Assembly: GCF_963678635.1 (NCBI RefSeq)
Contig: NC_087064.1
Span: forward strand, 8,529,671 to 8,593,670
From: Symsagittifera roscoffensis
Taxonomy: Eukaryota; Xenacoelomorpha; Acoela; Convolutidae
Reading direction: 5' to 3'
DNA length: 64,000 nt
Part shown: in pieces, positions 1 to 14,300 of the stretch
How the letters are laid out: every line of letters begins with the position of its first letter
Position numbering within the stretch: the stretch's first letter is position 1
Notes under the pieces: model-generated
The model's database searches: none
The model's input: only the letters and a program-made list of their open reading frames with translations
Told to the model about the DNA's origin: nothing
Position numbers and translations under genes: made by a program

Positions 1-526
1 TTTCGAGGTGAACTCAGTTTTAAAACACTTTAAATACCTGATTTTGTCAAAATTTTCTGCAGCACATGGTAAACTAATCTGAATCGGAAAATCAAGAGCT
101 CAGATTACGGAGCTACTGTTGGGCTTCGCAGCAGTTGAGGAAAACATTTTAATTAGAACTCAGCTATTTCCTATCATTGGGAGTTTTAATTAAAAATTCC
201 TTAAATCAGCATCCTTTGTCGATTAATTGTGTCTGCTGTTGCGGGATTCATTTGGTTTGAAATCAAAAGTCACCTGCGCTATTTTTGTTATTGCTCAAAT
301 AAAAACCCGGAGGCAAATTAGGCAAGCTCCGTAAACCTGTACAGAAAATCCACCCAACTAAGCAGTCAATCGATGCTGTAAATTAAGGTATTGTTCGACG
401 TGCAATTGCTTGGAAATAAAGAAGGGTAGATATTGGAAAATCAATACCGTCCCTTCATTTGAAGGAAACTAACTATGCGTATGCAATCTGGCGAATACGG
501 GAACTGATGTCATGTTCAGAAAGTCT

Positions 527-785
527 GTTTGTTTCTTTTAGCTTTTTCATGCTTCCATATTTGAAATCAAGATTTTGAAAGAACAAATAATTTTTTGTTG
601 TCGTTTTTTTGAAATCGTTTGTTTCTTGATTTTTGCTTTTTCATGCATCCAACTTTGAAAACAAACGATTTTTAAAGAACAAATAAATTGTTTGCTGCCG
701 ATTTTTTTGAAATCGTTTGTTTCTTGATTTTCGCTTTTTGATGCTTCCAAATATAAAATTGAAAGATTTTAAAAGAACAAAAAAT
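527..785. repeat. Tandem repeat, 2.7 units of 90-98 bp
   Basis: Three consecutive copies, each starting gtttgtttcttt (527, 617, 715) and containing gctttttcatgc-tcca followed by an A-rich 'aaagaacaaata' block. Spacing is 90 then 98 bp. The short frame across it (547-750, - strand) merely repeats with the units and is not a gene. Confidence 0.85.
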
Positions 786-3652
786 TTAATGTGCTAATGA
801 AAAATGGCAAAAGAACTGCATGAATAAACATAATTTCGGACTGTAAGCGGGCTGAGAAAAGCGACTGATAGTTTTTTAAGGCTGAAAAATTAAATGGCGT
901 AAACCACGTGCTGTAACTTTCCATGAATTACTGCTGACGTATCCTTGTCACAGGGAATTTCCTGTTAAGCAATGGACACAAAAATATTCCATGCGTAAAT
1001 GTACTTCACTAATGTTGATCGATGATATGACTCTGAGTCCATTTGTTTGTTCTTATTTTTTGGTATGGATGTCATTGTAATTTTAAAACTAGCTTGTAGA
1101 TTGATTAACTTCAGAGCCGTCTGACATGCTAATTTTCTTAAAAACTGGAAAAGAAGTGCATTTTTAGCTCATCATAGGTAGTAATTAATTTAATCAAATA
1201 AACTCCTTGAAAATGAGTTTTTTTTTGGATTCGTGGTTTTCGTCCTAATTTCCGTCTCCTCGGTTTGCGTTTTTTAAAAGTTGTTTATTACACAAGCAAT
1301 GCTTGTGTTATGCGATAAAATGTGTTCATTTTGAAAGTGTTCATTTTGATCAATAACCAGCTATTAAGTACAGCCAATGCTAAGGATTTTAACACAGAGT
1401 ATTATTGTTTCGACTTTCGAACGGAAAAAACGGAATATTTGTGCTCGGGTAGTTTTTTTCTTCAGACAAATTTCGACTTTTTAACTAGCCATTTTTGACG
1501 GGATTTTTTTATTATCATTCAAGGATTATTCTTGTCCTGAGCTTAAATATTTTGCCTGTTATCATTTTTTCGTAAAGTCATGGGGGTAAAAGATTGGCAT
1601 TTCGGCCAATTTGGGACAATTAATGCGCGATATGTTTCGCGCTATTAACGCGTAAGCGGAGATTTAATCCGTCATAGAAATCGTTCCAAATTGTTTGAAG
1701 GAAGCTTATTTGCCATAATTGATTTGATACAAGGAACGAAATCTATCTTTTTGTATTTTATATGCCGTGTGGGGGGATGATTTTTATAAATTTCAAATTA
1801 AAAAAAAATTTAATTTTATTTTATTTCATTTAATTTTTTCATGCTTTGACTGCTCTATAAATTGAGGCATGTTAGTTGGTAATTTTCTTTTTTTTTCAAA
1901 TTGACTGAAACTGCTTATGCGTGACTCAAGAAATTTTGCAGACTCGAAATCTTAGTCATTCAGTTTTTCCAGTAGCAGTGTTTTCGGCTTGATGTGAGAT
2001 CAAGACCCAATTGTTTGCCTTAGCTGCCACTTGGTAAATGATTAGTTACCAAATTTTGAGAAATTTCTGCATCTCATCTGAGGCAAAGGAATGAAGTTTT
2101 TGTAGATGTACATATCGACTTTTTTAAAGTTACATCTAGAAGAAAACTTATCGACATCCGTCCTTTTTTATTCGCTTGTTTTTGATTTACCTAGTTTGAG
2201 TTACCGAGTTTTTTCAATGTAGACATTTTCTTTACATTTATTGCGTTCAGTTTTTTTTGTTTTTAAATAAATCAATTCGGTTTATTTCAGTTTTAATTTT
2301 TTTTGAAAAGTGTTTTCTTTTTTTAAAATGAAAATATATATTCAGTTTTTTTTTTTCTTGAAACAAAAAAAAAATAATTTTTTTATTTTTTTCTTCGTTG
2401 TAAAAAACTTGATAATGGTTTTTAGGAAAATCTTTTTTTAATCAGTTTTTTGGAATTTTTTTTGAGATTCTGTGAAGATTTAAGTGCAAATATTTGTTTA
2501 AAAATTTGAAATTTGAAACCAGTTTGAGCTGTTTGTGCCTCATTTCGTACGCTTCTAATGCTTGTTTTTTTAAAAATTTAAATGTAACACAAAAATCCTT
2601 TTTCCATTTTCATTTGTCAGCCCTAAGTCTTTCTCTTCTTTTACCAGGTAATTTATTGTTAACTAGTAATAAAGGTATTTAGTTACCTTGAATTTTTGAA
2701 AAAGGTTGATTTAATTGAAATTTTACTCTTAAAATTTTTTCAATGAAAGGCATTTGCTTAAATGTATACCAACTTTTAGTGTCTTTCACCTATGAAGTTT
2801 TTGTAGGGTTTTGAATTTAAAAAAAAAAATATTGCTGATTGTTATTTGACTGTCTGAAAGTTTTTGCTTTGTTCAGCTATTCATTATGCATTTCAGAGCA
2901 TAAGATCTGTAGCCCAGCGTTTGAGCAAAATGTTTTTTTTTGGGTTGTTCCGACCACTCCTTAATAAAAGTCTAAAGCAACTATAGTGTGGAGTGTTTTC
3001 CTGAATTTGAAACCCTTAGAGAAAGCTCATAATACGATTTTAAAGTCGTGATTTGGATTTCAAAAACAAATCCAAAAATGTATCTCAGCTGTGAAGAGAA
3101 CAATTGGTCTGAAAAGAATTTTAGGAATGAAGCGATAGACGTTCAATATAATTTACTGCCATATATGAATTTTTGTAGCTATAATTTTTTTTTGAACACT
3201 TTTCAAATTAATTGCAGTTACTTTCACGTACGACCTTCCCAATTTCTTTGAAAATCATACGAAACTAGTGATTTCGTTTAAGGCAGTTTTTAATTCAGTA
3301 GCGGATTGGGGGGGGGGACGCGACTGGGTTGAACCCCATCTAAAAGTTTTCTTAAAGCCCCTTGGGCGTCAATATTTTATAATTTTAAGAGGAAGCGCGC
3401 GCGAAAAAAAAACGTGACTGAAAATTTTGGCCTATTTTTTTTTAAATTTCACTTGCGGCGCAGAAATTTTTGTCAAAATATGGTCTTTTTTTGATTTGGG
3501 AGAGCTCAGAAAATCAATTTGGACGACCTATAAAAAAGGTCAACAAAATTTTCGTATTTTTTTCAAATACCCCTTCGAGAAAATCTTTCATGCGCCCCTG
3601 AATTAATTATTTCAATTTGACTTTACTTTCTTACTTTCCTTTGTTTTTTTTC

Positions 3653-4127
3653 AGAGTCGTTGGGCGTAGTTATAGGTAGGTCATGTTGATTTTTTTTTCG
3701 TTTTGGAGGTCTTTAAATGGTCTAATAACAAAGGATATGAATTCATACTTTAGTGCTCATGAATGCGCTAAGGTATATGTGTTTTTTTTTAGTTTATTTG
3801 CTTGAAGGCAAGTAAAATGCACTCCAATTCTGAAAGCTGAAAAAGCGTGAATAATTGTGATCGATTTCTAGTTTCAAAAGTGGAATATAATTTTTTAATT
3901 TCTCAGTGAAATAAATTTTTTTTTCTCATAATCCAGTTTTTTTTTTCAAAATGGATAAATTTTTTCATAAATGTGCCAATTATAAATTGCTCTTGAATTT
4001 TAAATATCTTCAAGAGCTTTAATTGAAATTCGAAAAGTTTTTTTCTAATCATTTTTAACAAGTCAATTTTTTGTTCTGTTTCATTGCATTCATTGACTCT
4101 TTTCCAACTATCTGTTGGCTATGTTTT
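3653..4127 (+). repeat. Dispersed repeat family R1, copy 1
   Basis: Shares with the other copies the opening agagt-(a)tgaacgtagt-like block, the middle 'aaggcaag...gtgatcgatttctagtttcaaaagtgga' block, and the ending cattgactcttttccaactatctgttggctatgttt. Diverged; boundaries approximate. Confidence 0.65.
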
Positions 4128-5116
4128 AATATGCCATTTTGCATTATCTAGTACCTTTTTTTAATGGCCTACTTCGCAAAGCATGGATTTTCATTCTGAT
4201 CTAAACTGTTTTTACTGTAATGGAAAGTGTTTCTGTATTTTGTTAGTTTACCAACTCTGATTTTGAATTTTTTTTGTCCATTAAACAGTTTATGCAGTTA
4301 TATCGGTTAAGTCATGTTCTATTACTTAGTTTACAGAGCTAAATTTTTTCTTATACTTTTTGTTTTGAAACCGTTTTGTCGTAAAACAATTGAGTTGGAA
4401 AACTTTTTTGCCATAAACTTTCAAACAACAGTTTTGATTTTGGCTTGGGTAGACCCAGTTCTGGCGGCTTAGTTGCTGCTCGGTGAATGGTTATCAATGC
4501 ATTTTTCAAGGTTGTTGACGGATTTCATGATACTGACATATGAAATTGTTTGTGGATGTCGTTTTTTGCAACTTTTCAATTGATTTTTCAACTCATCTTC
4601 ATTGCCTAAATTTTGGAAGTGAAGGCACTTATTTTTCACAAAAGTGTTTCCACATTTCTAAACCTGTAGTATCAATGTGTGCAAAGTCTCGATAGGAGGG
4701 GATTTTCAATAAAAAAGACTGTTTTTCAAAAAAGACAAAAAAAAGAGGGGGTTTTGATCTGTTCAATTGTTTATGATTGAATTGCATTTTCAATTATTTA
4801 AGTTGGTTTTTTTTCTCTCAGGAAAAAGCCGCAAAACTTCTTCTTGATCGAATTAGATTTTTGCTATTCGAGTTTTTTTTTGTTTTAGATTCAGTTGAAA
4901 TTGATTTGCTGAAAAAGGAATACAATTAAGGCTCCCCAAGAAAGTGAAAATGGCGCGAAAAACGGCAATGACATTGTTTTTGAGAACTGATCAAAAAAGT
5001 TCCGAACAGAATTTTTTTGATCTTATTTTCTCAAAGTATAAATGTCTCAAAGTTCTCAACTATAAATGCGAGGTGGGGGAAAAGGGAAAAGCGCTTCACT
5101 TTATTTTTTTTTTCAG

Positions 5117-5326
5117 AAGGGGGGTGAGCTGACTGCACTGCATCTTGCAGCCAAATACGGCCACATGGAAGTGTGCAGACTTCTGCTGGCACATGGGGCA
5201 TCTCCGGACATAGCCGCCACCAGTGCCAGCTGTTTCACCCCACTCCATCTGGCAGTGATGAATGGACACAGTGATGTGGCCGCTCTTCTTCTACAGTCAG
5301 GAGCATCTGCTAACTCTATAGCAGCA
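5117..5326 (+). CDS. Ank: Ankyrin exon a: two ANK repeats
   Basis: Phase 0-0 exon of 70 codons, acceptor tttttttttcag, donor gtacgt. It shows two ANK repeats with the [11 protein letters not shown] and [11 protein letters not shown] helix signatures, corresponding to about repeats 17-18 of a canonical 24-repeat ankyrin. The open frame extends both ways past the splice sites but then loses similarity. Confidence 0.92.
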
Positions 5327-8300
5327 GTACGTAACTTTCACTCTGTTACAGTAACTACCCCCCCCCCCCACCCCACCCCACCGTTCTCCCTCTTTTTGTG
5401 ATTTTTAATCCATGAAAATTACGTTAACACTGACCGATTTCTACACCTGTGATTTTTACCCAATGAAACTTGCGTTATCATTAACTGATTGTTTTGGAAA
5501 TTTGGACTGCTTGGTTATTGCTCAACTCCAAACTCATGAATAGTGTTAACAGGTGATATGGAGTGGTTGAACAATTAATTATTACTCATTTTGCTTGCTA
5601 GTGCAGCATAATATTACTCATTATGCTTTAAAATATTATTCCATTATGCTAGTATTACTCATTATGCTTTGAAAGATGATATGGATTGTTTGAACAGTTA
5701 GTTATCACTCATTATGCTTGCTACTGTGCGTATTGCTGGTGACATCAAAAAAGTGTCAATCATAAAATGTTCTAGAGATTCAAAGAGCTTCTAGGCCAAC
5801 TATTTTTTTCTTTGGCTGTTTTTTTTTCTGCTTACTTGCGTTCATTGACTCTTTTCCAACTGTCTGTTGGCTGTGTTTTAGAATGGTCTCTCGCCACTGC
5901 ATATGGCAGTGAGTAGGAATTCGGTAGAGATGTGCCAGCGACTGGTGGACCAGGGGGCATTCCCAGACGCACAGACCAAATGGGGCGAGAGTCCAGCCCA
6001 CACTGCAGCAAGACTTGGCTTCCTCGAAATGCTCAAGTTCCTCTATCAATACTGTGACGCGAATCTCTACATAGCATCGCCGGTCAGTAACATACAAATT
6101 ATTTTGATACTTAGGTCGCACGTGGCAAGAATACCGGCTAATTCTTTTCATTTTTGAAAGCTTATTGTTCCGACTATTTGAAAAATGTGGAGGAACATTG
6201 TATTCGTGTGTGTTTTAATTTTTTCTTTTTGTTTTACACGTTAAATCAGATACCACAAATAATCATCGGAATAGGTTGAGCGACTTTTCACATGAAAGCC
6301 TTTTAAGTCTTGATTCGAACGACATTTAAATTGAAAACTGGTTTGAAATTTTTGGTCTAATTTCGAGCGAACAAGGTGAGCGTTCATGCTTACAATAGCT
6401 TATTTATGCTAAATTTATGCCCCGAAAACTTAATTTTAAGCAAGTAAAATTAGTTTTTCGAGTTTTTAGCGCTATTTGGGGAACCAAAAACTTCAAAAAG
6501 CTCAAAAGTTTTCTGCAAAAAAAAATGGAAATTGAGTTTTTAAATTGTTTTCACTATTTCTGTTTCGTTTTTATAGCCATTTTTCTTTAAAAAAACTGTT
6601 TTCCAATTGTCCTGTTTGACTATGATTGTCGCATTTGCCTAATTCCTATTTTTTTGTTCCGATTTTTTAGCACGCAAGTCACTTTTTTGAAAAAAAAAGT
6701 GGTTCTATTTTTTAATACTATGCTCGGATCATTCTGTGCTACTTGCATCCTTTTTTCTTTCCCGATTAATTTTAAAAGATTTTTCCTATGCACTTAGCGC
6801 TTTGTTCTAGATAAGCACGATGCTCTTCCAGCTAGTGAGCGAGTGTCAAATTAGGAAGTCAATTTTTTCCACCCAAGTCTCAAATAAAAGTGCTCTTTCA
6901 GTGGCAAGATTGCTAACATTAGCATTGAAAATTTAATATCATCTGTTCTCTGCTTTATTGGTTGCTCGCCAATTTTCAAGCTATGGTAGCGCACATGCGA
7001 GGACGTGAGACTCCTAAGCTACAGGTCAGCGTTTCGTCTCCAGTGCATATCCAAGTTTAAGTTTTTCAAGGCTTATTTTAACTTTTTCAAGGCTTTATTG
7101 GTGGCTAGAGTTTGTCAATTATCAAAATACTGTGGAGCAGATGCAAGAATGTGAGACTAATAGTCTGCAAGTTTCCTGTTAGATTCCGGGAGAGAGCAAA
7201 ACATTTTTTTGAACCTTTTTTTTTCTTTGTTTGAGTTATTACCTTTTTAGGTATAGTTTTTGCTATTTTCACGCCAGTGTTAGTGAAGTGCAGCTTCGCA
7301 TCTGTGGTACTCTAGGGACTATGCACCATGTTGTAGACTTTTTTCACCATAAATAACTTTTCTAACTGAGTTCGCACGTAATATGTTACGTGCTTCATAA
7401 TATATTCAAATCAAAAAACCTTTCTGCGCAATAAAGATGCTGCGACACAAAGATGCTGGGTTCGTTCGCTGTCGGACTATCTTTTTTCTGCTTAATTTTT
7501 GGCTCACCTTTCAGAAGTATGAATTTGAGCCAAAAATTGAGCCGGCTAGATCTCTACAATGCTGCACCGGATCATCTTAAACAATTTGTAGCAAAAAGAA
7601 GAGATGATTATCTGACTCCCGTTTTTTTTGCCGCATGTCTATTAGATCATCGGTATGAGGGCAGAAAGTTAGAACTGAACGAACTGTAAAAAAACAATAA
7701 AACATGCTCTTTATTTAAAAAAAAAACGCCGTTCAATTGATTTTTTCAATAACAAACGTTTTTTTTTCCAGCCCTGGTTTGTTTGCCTCAAAATACCTAG
7801 TTTTAAAGTGGAAATATATTTTATGCGTTTGTTCTTTGGTGGCGGTAGCGGGGTAAAAACTCGTAACATTTTTTTTTCGCCTCAACGACCGCCGTCTACC
7901 CGATTATTGTCTGCTTAGTTACCGCTCGATAACCTTTATTTTAAGAGTAGTAACTTTACCACTAGAAATTGTGATTTTTAACACGTGGTCCTCACTTTGA
8001 TTTTTACTCGAGGCAAAGAAACAAAAATTATGGTTGATGTTTTTCGACTCAGATTTTCTGTTTTCTTTCGGCTAGCTACCGTGTTATTTTTGTTCTATCG
8101 TAAGTGGTGCAAAACTCAGCTTCGCCTGTGTGTGCAATTTTAAATATCCTTTTTGCTTGTGTTTGCGGAGTCCAGTTTCGTGCTTTATGGTTAATTTAGG
8201 GTTCTGACCAGGATTGCAAAGAAATGAATGATATGCACCATGTGGTCTTATTTTTATGACAGAACCGGTGAAATAATTGGTAGCCTCTCAGTTATTTATA

Positions 8301-11300
8301 CTTTAATGTTGAAATGTTTAGCCCATGCATGTAGTAAAAAGCGCTCAAATTTTAATGCTGAGAAGTTGTGCTAGAGTTGTATGAATGTCATTTGGGCTTC
8401 GGATTTTGAAAAAATCGATACTTTTTTCAGTTTCATTGATGTTTTCCCAAAAGATTCAGTAGGCTACCAATGTGCATTTTTGTCTTTTAAACAGCTGATA
8501 TTGACATGTACTCTTAACAGGATCATTATAATTTTACATGTATGCTTTGGGTGCGTTGCAGACTTAAAAAAATTGAGTTAGTCTCTTGGCGCACGGTATG
8601 TAATCTACCTACTTTGATGGTATTAACGGTAAAGTGCAGACATAAAACAAGCCACCCAGGAAAGTATCCACTTGGATTGGGCTCACAACTACACGGTTAC
8701 ATATCGATTATTAGAAAAATCAATATTTACTGGATTTTGTTCTCATGCATTTGTTTCCGTTGAATTTTCGACAATTGTGGTTTAGTTATGTACTCTGGGC
8801 ATAAATCTGTCATGTATATATTGGTTAATTGGAAAATTCAAGTTAAAGATAAAAGCGAACAAAGATAGCTGGTTGCTGTGCATGTAGCACAGAATGTTCC
8901 GACTACGCGAATCTTTGTAACAAAATTTGAGAACAGAAAACGTATTTTGAATTTATTTTCAAAATTAATCTTGATTTTTTCACGGTCAGACTTATAGTTT
9001 AGGTTTTTTAAGTGGTCAGAACAATAGTTAAAGCTAACTTATTTAAAAAACTGACCTAACGGAACTTGATTTTAAGTGAATCTGGAGTGTTAGTTTGCAA
9101 TAAAAACGTGTTTAGCTTGGAGTGACTCCCCTTCACATGGCGGCACAAGAAGACAAAACAGTCGTCTGTCGATTCCTCATCGAGGAGTGCAGACCATTCA
9201 AAGGGTCCGGTATCAACAACCCAGTCGAAATGCGAACTAAGTCTGGCTATACAGCCTTACACATGGCAGTTTATCACAACTGCGTATCCACAGTTCTCTA
9301 TCTGCTCCAGTGCGGAAGATGCAATCCTAACTGGCAAACGGGAGTTGCCGGATACACGCCTCTGCACGTTGCGGCCCAGCAGGGAAACACGTCTCTGGCG
9401 CAGTATTTGCTGAGAGCGAATTGCCAGCCAGATTTGAGGACAAACTGTGGCGCCACGGCATTGGTAATTGCGTCCAAGTTGAGATATGTAACGCTTGTGG
9501 ATCTACTGAAGAGAGTGACTACTACACCTGTAACACTAACACCGGTTAGTGAATCTTAAAACAAAAATTCAATAAATCCAACTTAGATGGCAAGATTATC
9601 CATCTCGGATTTGGCGCGTGTTCGAACATTTGAAATATCGTTTTTTAAGAGTAAAAAAAATAGTATATTTCTTTCGAAATGGATATTTCGAAATTCGTAA
9701 TAGTTTAGAAGATATCGTAAATTTTTTTTCGCATTTTTTAGGAAATTGAGAACGAAATCCGATCTTTTCGAACTCCTGAATCGATCCAAGACGCGACTCA
9801 ATGGGGAGAGAATGTTGTTGGTGGACAGAACAACATCGCCGAACAAGAGGACGAAATTGACTACCCTGAAACAGAAGACATGAACTGCTTCTTAGCTCCT
9901 GCAGATCTCCAGTTTCTGACTAAAGATGCAGATAACCTTCCCCTATTGAGCGCTGTCAGTACCAGGTCTCTCCCAAGGAGCGGAACTCAAACTCCGACAC
10001 AGTTCGAATCATACGCCTCGTTTAACAAATACCTTTCTCCGAACCGCGGTGACTACGGAAGTCGCCCTCCATCGGGAACTAGTAATATATCGGGGTACAC
10101 TACGACATCTTATGGAGACAACTTGTTACTTTCACCCGTCAATGCCGGAAGTTTGATGGCAAGATTATCCATCTCGGATTTGGCGCATGTTCGAACATTT
10201 GAACAGCAGGTTCCGAGTGATAATGTGGAAAGTATGCCAAATAAATTGTCAGCAGCTGGTTTTCTGATCAGTTTTGTCGCAGATGCGAAAGGATGCCGCA
10301 TGCGCGCTGCGCGAGGAAACAGGCTTTGTTTTATAATTCCAGCTCGTAGTTGTGAGCAGCCTCAACGAATCACATGTCGACATGTAAGAAGACATAAACT
10401 GATTGCTCCACCGCCTTTGGCGGAAGATCAAGCATTAGCTGCTCGAGTACTCGAATTAGGTCCTGTAGGATCTAAATTCACAGGGGGTCCAATCATAGTG
10501 GAAGTTCCGTATGTTGCGTCCTTGTCAAACGGTGAACGAGAGATCGCGGTGTTTACTTTTTCACCGAAGCAATCGGGCGGCGAGTGGACGGAACACAAGC
10601 AACCTGAGATCCAAGCCAGGATAAAAATGCTGCTGGACAGTCATTTGGAAGACCAGAAGAGCCCTAATTCTCGACGGAGCTCGGGAACTTTTGGTTAGTT
10701 GAAATTTTGAGTTCTTTTTATTCAGTTTGCTGGGATGGAAGTATTTAAAAAAATACTGATTTTCTAAAATTTCTCAACTCATTGATAATGTTAGTCCAAA
10801 CAACATTTTTTTGGCATCCAGCTGCATAAAAGGAATGTGGTTATTTTTTAAAATTAAAAGTTGTGCGATTTTCCCACTGCATGTTCCTGGAAGACTCTAA
10901 AAGAAACGATGTATGCTTCTAGGGGAATCCTCCAAATCCGATGATTCCAATCCCGATCAGAGACTAGAAAGAGTCATTCTAACAGAGATTCCCCAGTACA
11001 TAGCACTCGTCAGTCGCCTCAAGAAAGACAAGGCCGACATAACTCCACTCGGTGGAATAATTTCGTCATCGGTCGAAGCACGAGTTCAGCTCTCGTTTCC
11101 GGAGAAGGCGGTAAAGAAAGACGTCAAAATATCTCTCCACGTTCTACGCATCAGATCCGATATCATCTCTAGGCTGTTGACTAATCCACAAGGCTTAGTA
11201 ACTGCGAGTAATATGTTCCATTGCAGCCCCGTTGTAACAATAGAACCGAGAAAGAGACAGTTCCACGAGAGGTTTACGATCTGTGTACCGTCTCCCATTC

Positions 11301-14300
11301 CAGGCGTGGAGAACAACTCGGGATCCTTGCCCAGACGTCCGTCCTTCGGAGCACAGTCGGGAGGAATAAGACTTCTAAGAAGCGTGACTGGTTAGAATTA
11401 ACAGTTTACTAGGACAGAAAATCTGTATTTTTTTTTTACTCTGCATGAAATTTTATTGGCTGATTGTTCAATTGAGTAAGATTTGTTATTTATGCACTGC
11501 ACAAAACTAATCAGTCAATGAAGTTATTGTGACGCTACGGCGTCATTTTATCAAAAATTTTGCGGGGTTTCTACATTCAAATATACGGAAGTACATTTTA
11601 TCTTAAAGAGTCGATGAACGTAGTTCAGACTCTCATATAAGTCGTGATGATATATAATTAGTTTTTATTTCTAAAAAGTTTTTTTGGCTCAACTTAAGTT
11701 TTTCGCGGTTTGACTTTAATTCATTCAAAAAGTTTCCCTTTTAAAATTAGTGAAACTCTACTTTAGAACAGCAAAATTGTAAAGGTTGCTAAAAACGTGA
11801 TCGACCTCTAGTTAAGAGTAATGGACGTAGTCAAGACTTTTATATAGGTCTTGGTGATTTTTTTTTTGCGATTTCGCCTTTGATTTTTTCGTGCTGTACA
11901 TTTCTATTGTTAAAAAGAAAGCAAACTCCACTATCGGACAGCAAAAGTGTAAAGGAATTGTAAAACGTGATCGACTTCTAGTTTCGAAAGTGTAATTTTC
12001 AGATTTCCCAGCGGAATTAAAAATTTTTCTATTGATCCAATTTTCTCAAATTGTGTTAATTTTTATCAAAAAAAAGCGCCATTCATAAACTATTCTTGAA
12101 ATTCGAAGAGTTTTAAGGCATTTATTTTTTCTTAGAATTCGAAAGTTGACTTTTTTTTTAGAAAACATCTGTTTTTTTTTCTGTTTCCTTGCGTTCATTT
12201 CTTTTTTCCAACTGTCAGTTTTCTCAAATTGGGGTTATTTTTTTAATCAAAAAACAGTTTTAGAAAGGTTGCGAAAAATTCTACAAATTCGAAAAGCTTC
12301 GATCCGACTATATTTTTGATATTGAAAATCGATGTTGGCTATGTTTAGACGTTGAAAACCAGTTTACGTCATGATTGCAATTGTTTTGAAATTTTACTCA
12401 TTTCGAAAGCTTGCTTAGAAAAACGTTTTGCTTACCAATTTGCTCTTTGAATTAAACTGAAATATTTTAAGTTTCATCTAAGGAAAACTTTAAAACTGTT
12501 TTGAAATTAATTCGTATCTTGAAAATACTTAAATTATTTTGAATTTTTATCGCTTCTAATGTTGCTGAGAACGTTTTTTCGTTAACCAATGTCTTGTACG
12601 AATTAATATCAGTTTTCGAAGAACCGATTTGCTATACGAAATGACTTGCCCTATCTCAAAATTTCATGAATTCCATGGGTTGCTTAGGATGCATTTTCAA
12701 ACGAAATCGCTCATTAAGTTTACTTAATTAGCTTTTTTAGCTTCACAGTTTAATGAGCGATTGCAGTTTTTCATCTTCAATGAGAGAGTTGAAGTTATTC
12801 ATCCTTAAAAACGGATTAAACTACTAGATTATCTCAGAAAATTTTCAACTTTGGTAGCTTCACTTGTGATCGCTTTTTTTCCGAATCTATTCAACCAAGG
12901 TTTTCATTTATTTTAAAATTTCTCTGCTTCCATTCGTGGATACGAAAAAAATTTCTCAAAACAATTCGCTTCATGAAAGATATTGAATGTTTTTTGAAAT
13001 TTCATTGCTTCAATAGCTTGCTTAGAAAAACTAATATTTTTTGGGAACCGATTCGCTCTATAAAATAATTTGATTAATCAATGTCGTCGATTCAATAGCT
13101 TGTGGTGCAAATCATTTTAGGTTTTTTTTTGAGTCGACTAAGCAACTTATGCTTGACTTATTTCAAAGTGTTATCGACTGTTACCGAGCCGGCTCAGCTA
13201 AGAAAATAAGTAAGAATTGATTCAAAGATTGATTAAGAGTAACGAAGGTAGCGAAGACGCTTTTCTTTAATTTTGATTTCCATTTAAAATCATTTAATTT
13301 CCTTTGTTGAAAGGAAGGCAAGCTCCACTATCGTACAGCAAAAATGTAAATATCACGAAAACCGTGATCAACTTGTAGTTTCGAAAGTTGATTTGAATGC
13401 TTAGATTTCCCAACGGAATTAAAAATTAACCTATTGATCCAGTTTTTTCAAATTGCGTTAGTTTTTATCAAGTTGGTGTTTTTATGGTTCCTTAAGACAT
13501 GCATAAATGGTTCCTCAATTTTATCAAGTTAGTGTTTTTATGGTTCCTTGAGTTCATTTCCCATTTCCTACTATCAGTTGGCTATGTTCGTTTTATAATT
13601 TGCTATAATTGTTTTACGAACCTTTTCAAGCTTTAAAAATCACAAGTTCCGTCACTCCAATAAATAGCTTGAAAAGCTTTGACTATTACGGAGCCGATTA
13701 AGCTTAAGAACTACTTAGAGTTTTTCAAAGTTTTGTCGTTTCTTTAACTCATTTGAAAAAATTGACTTCAGACGTGTCTATTGAGCTACGAAAACAAGTT
13801 AAAATGGTTTCACAATTGATTGTTCATTTACGTGCTTGAATATTTTCAACTTTGTGCGAATTTTTGAAGCAACTTTGAAATTCTTCACTTATATCGCTTT
13901 GTGCTCGACTGAATTTTTTTCAGTGTTTCCCAGATTTCCAGTCCAAAGATTGACCAGTCCAAAGATTTAACACAAAACAAAGAATATTTAACCTTATGCT
14001 AATCAATTCAATCTAAACAAAACCACCTGGAATTATTTTACTTGCGAGAGCAAGTGTCTTGTAATTGGGAACTAGACTTTTCACGTGAACAACTTTTCTT
14101 TCAGGACAGACAATAAATAACACAGTGAGAAATTGTGAAGTGGCTTTATTAGTAAACCTCGGCAACTTTGAGACTTCTCACTTGGCCTAAAGATAACGCG
14201 GTTGCTCTGTACCCCAAAGTCTGGGGCTCGAGTCCTGTCCTGACCTTTTTTTATGTTGTGCATGAAATTTGAAGTTTGTCGGGGAAAAGTTTTCTGACCT

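Larger units (their letters stand above)
1..5116 (+). other. Ankyrin upstream intron (partial), repeats
   Basis: AT-rich, T-homopolymer-rich sequence without a recognisable exon. It lies between the missing ANK repeats and exon a, so most or all of it is probably an intron. It contains a tandem repeat at 527-785, a repeat copy at 3653-4127, and a short repeated motif (gggtagacccagtt...cggcttagtt...gctcgg, about 4446-4490) that recurs near 7890 and 14640. Confidence 0.55.

Noticed and set aside
8381-8763. Two overlapping + strand frames in the 3-kb ankyrin intron
   Set aside because: No splice sites in matching phase and no known domain; ANK repeat order is already continuous without them.
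9583-9846. - strand frame of 87 codons over the short ankyrin intron
   Set aside because: Antisense to the exon fragment duplicate and exon d; no domain.
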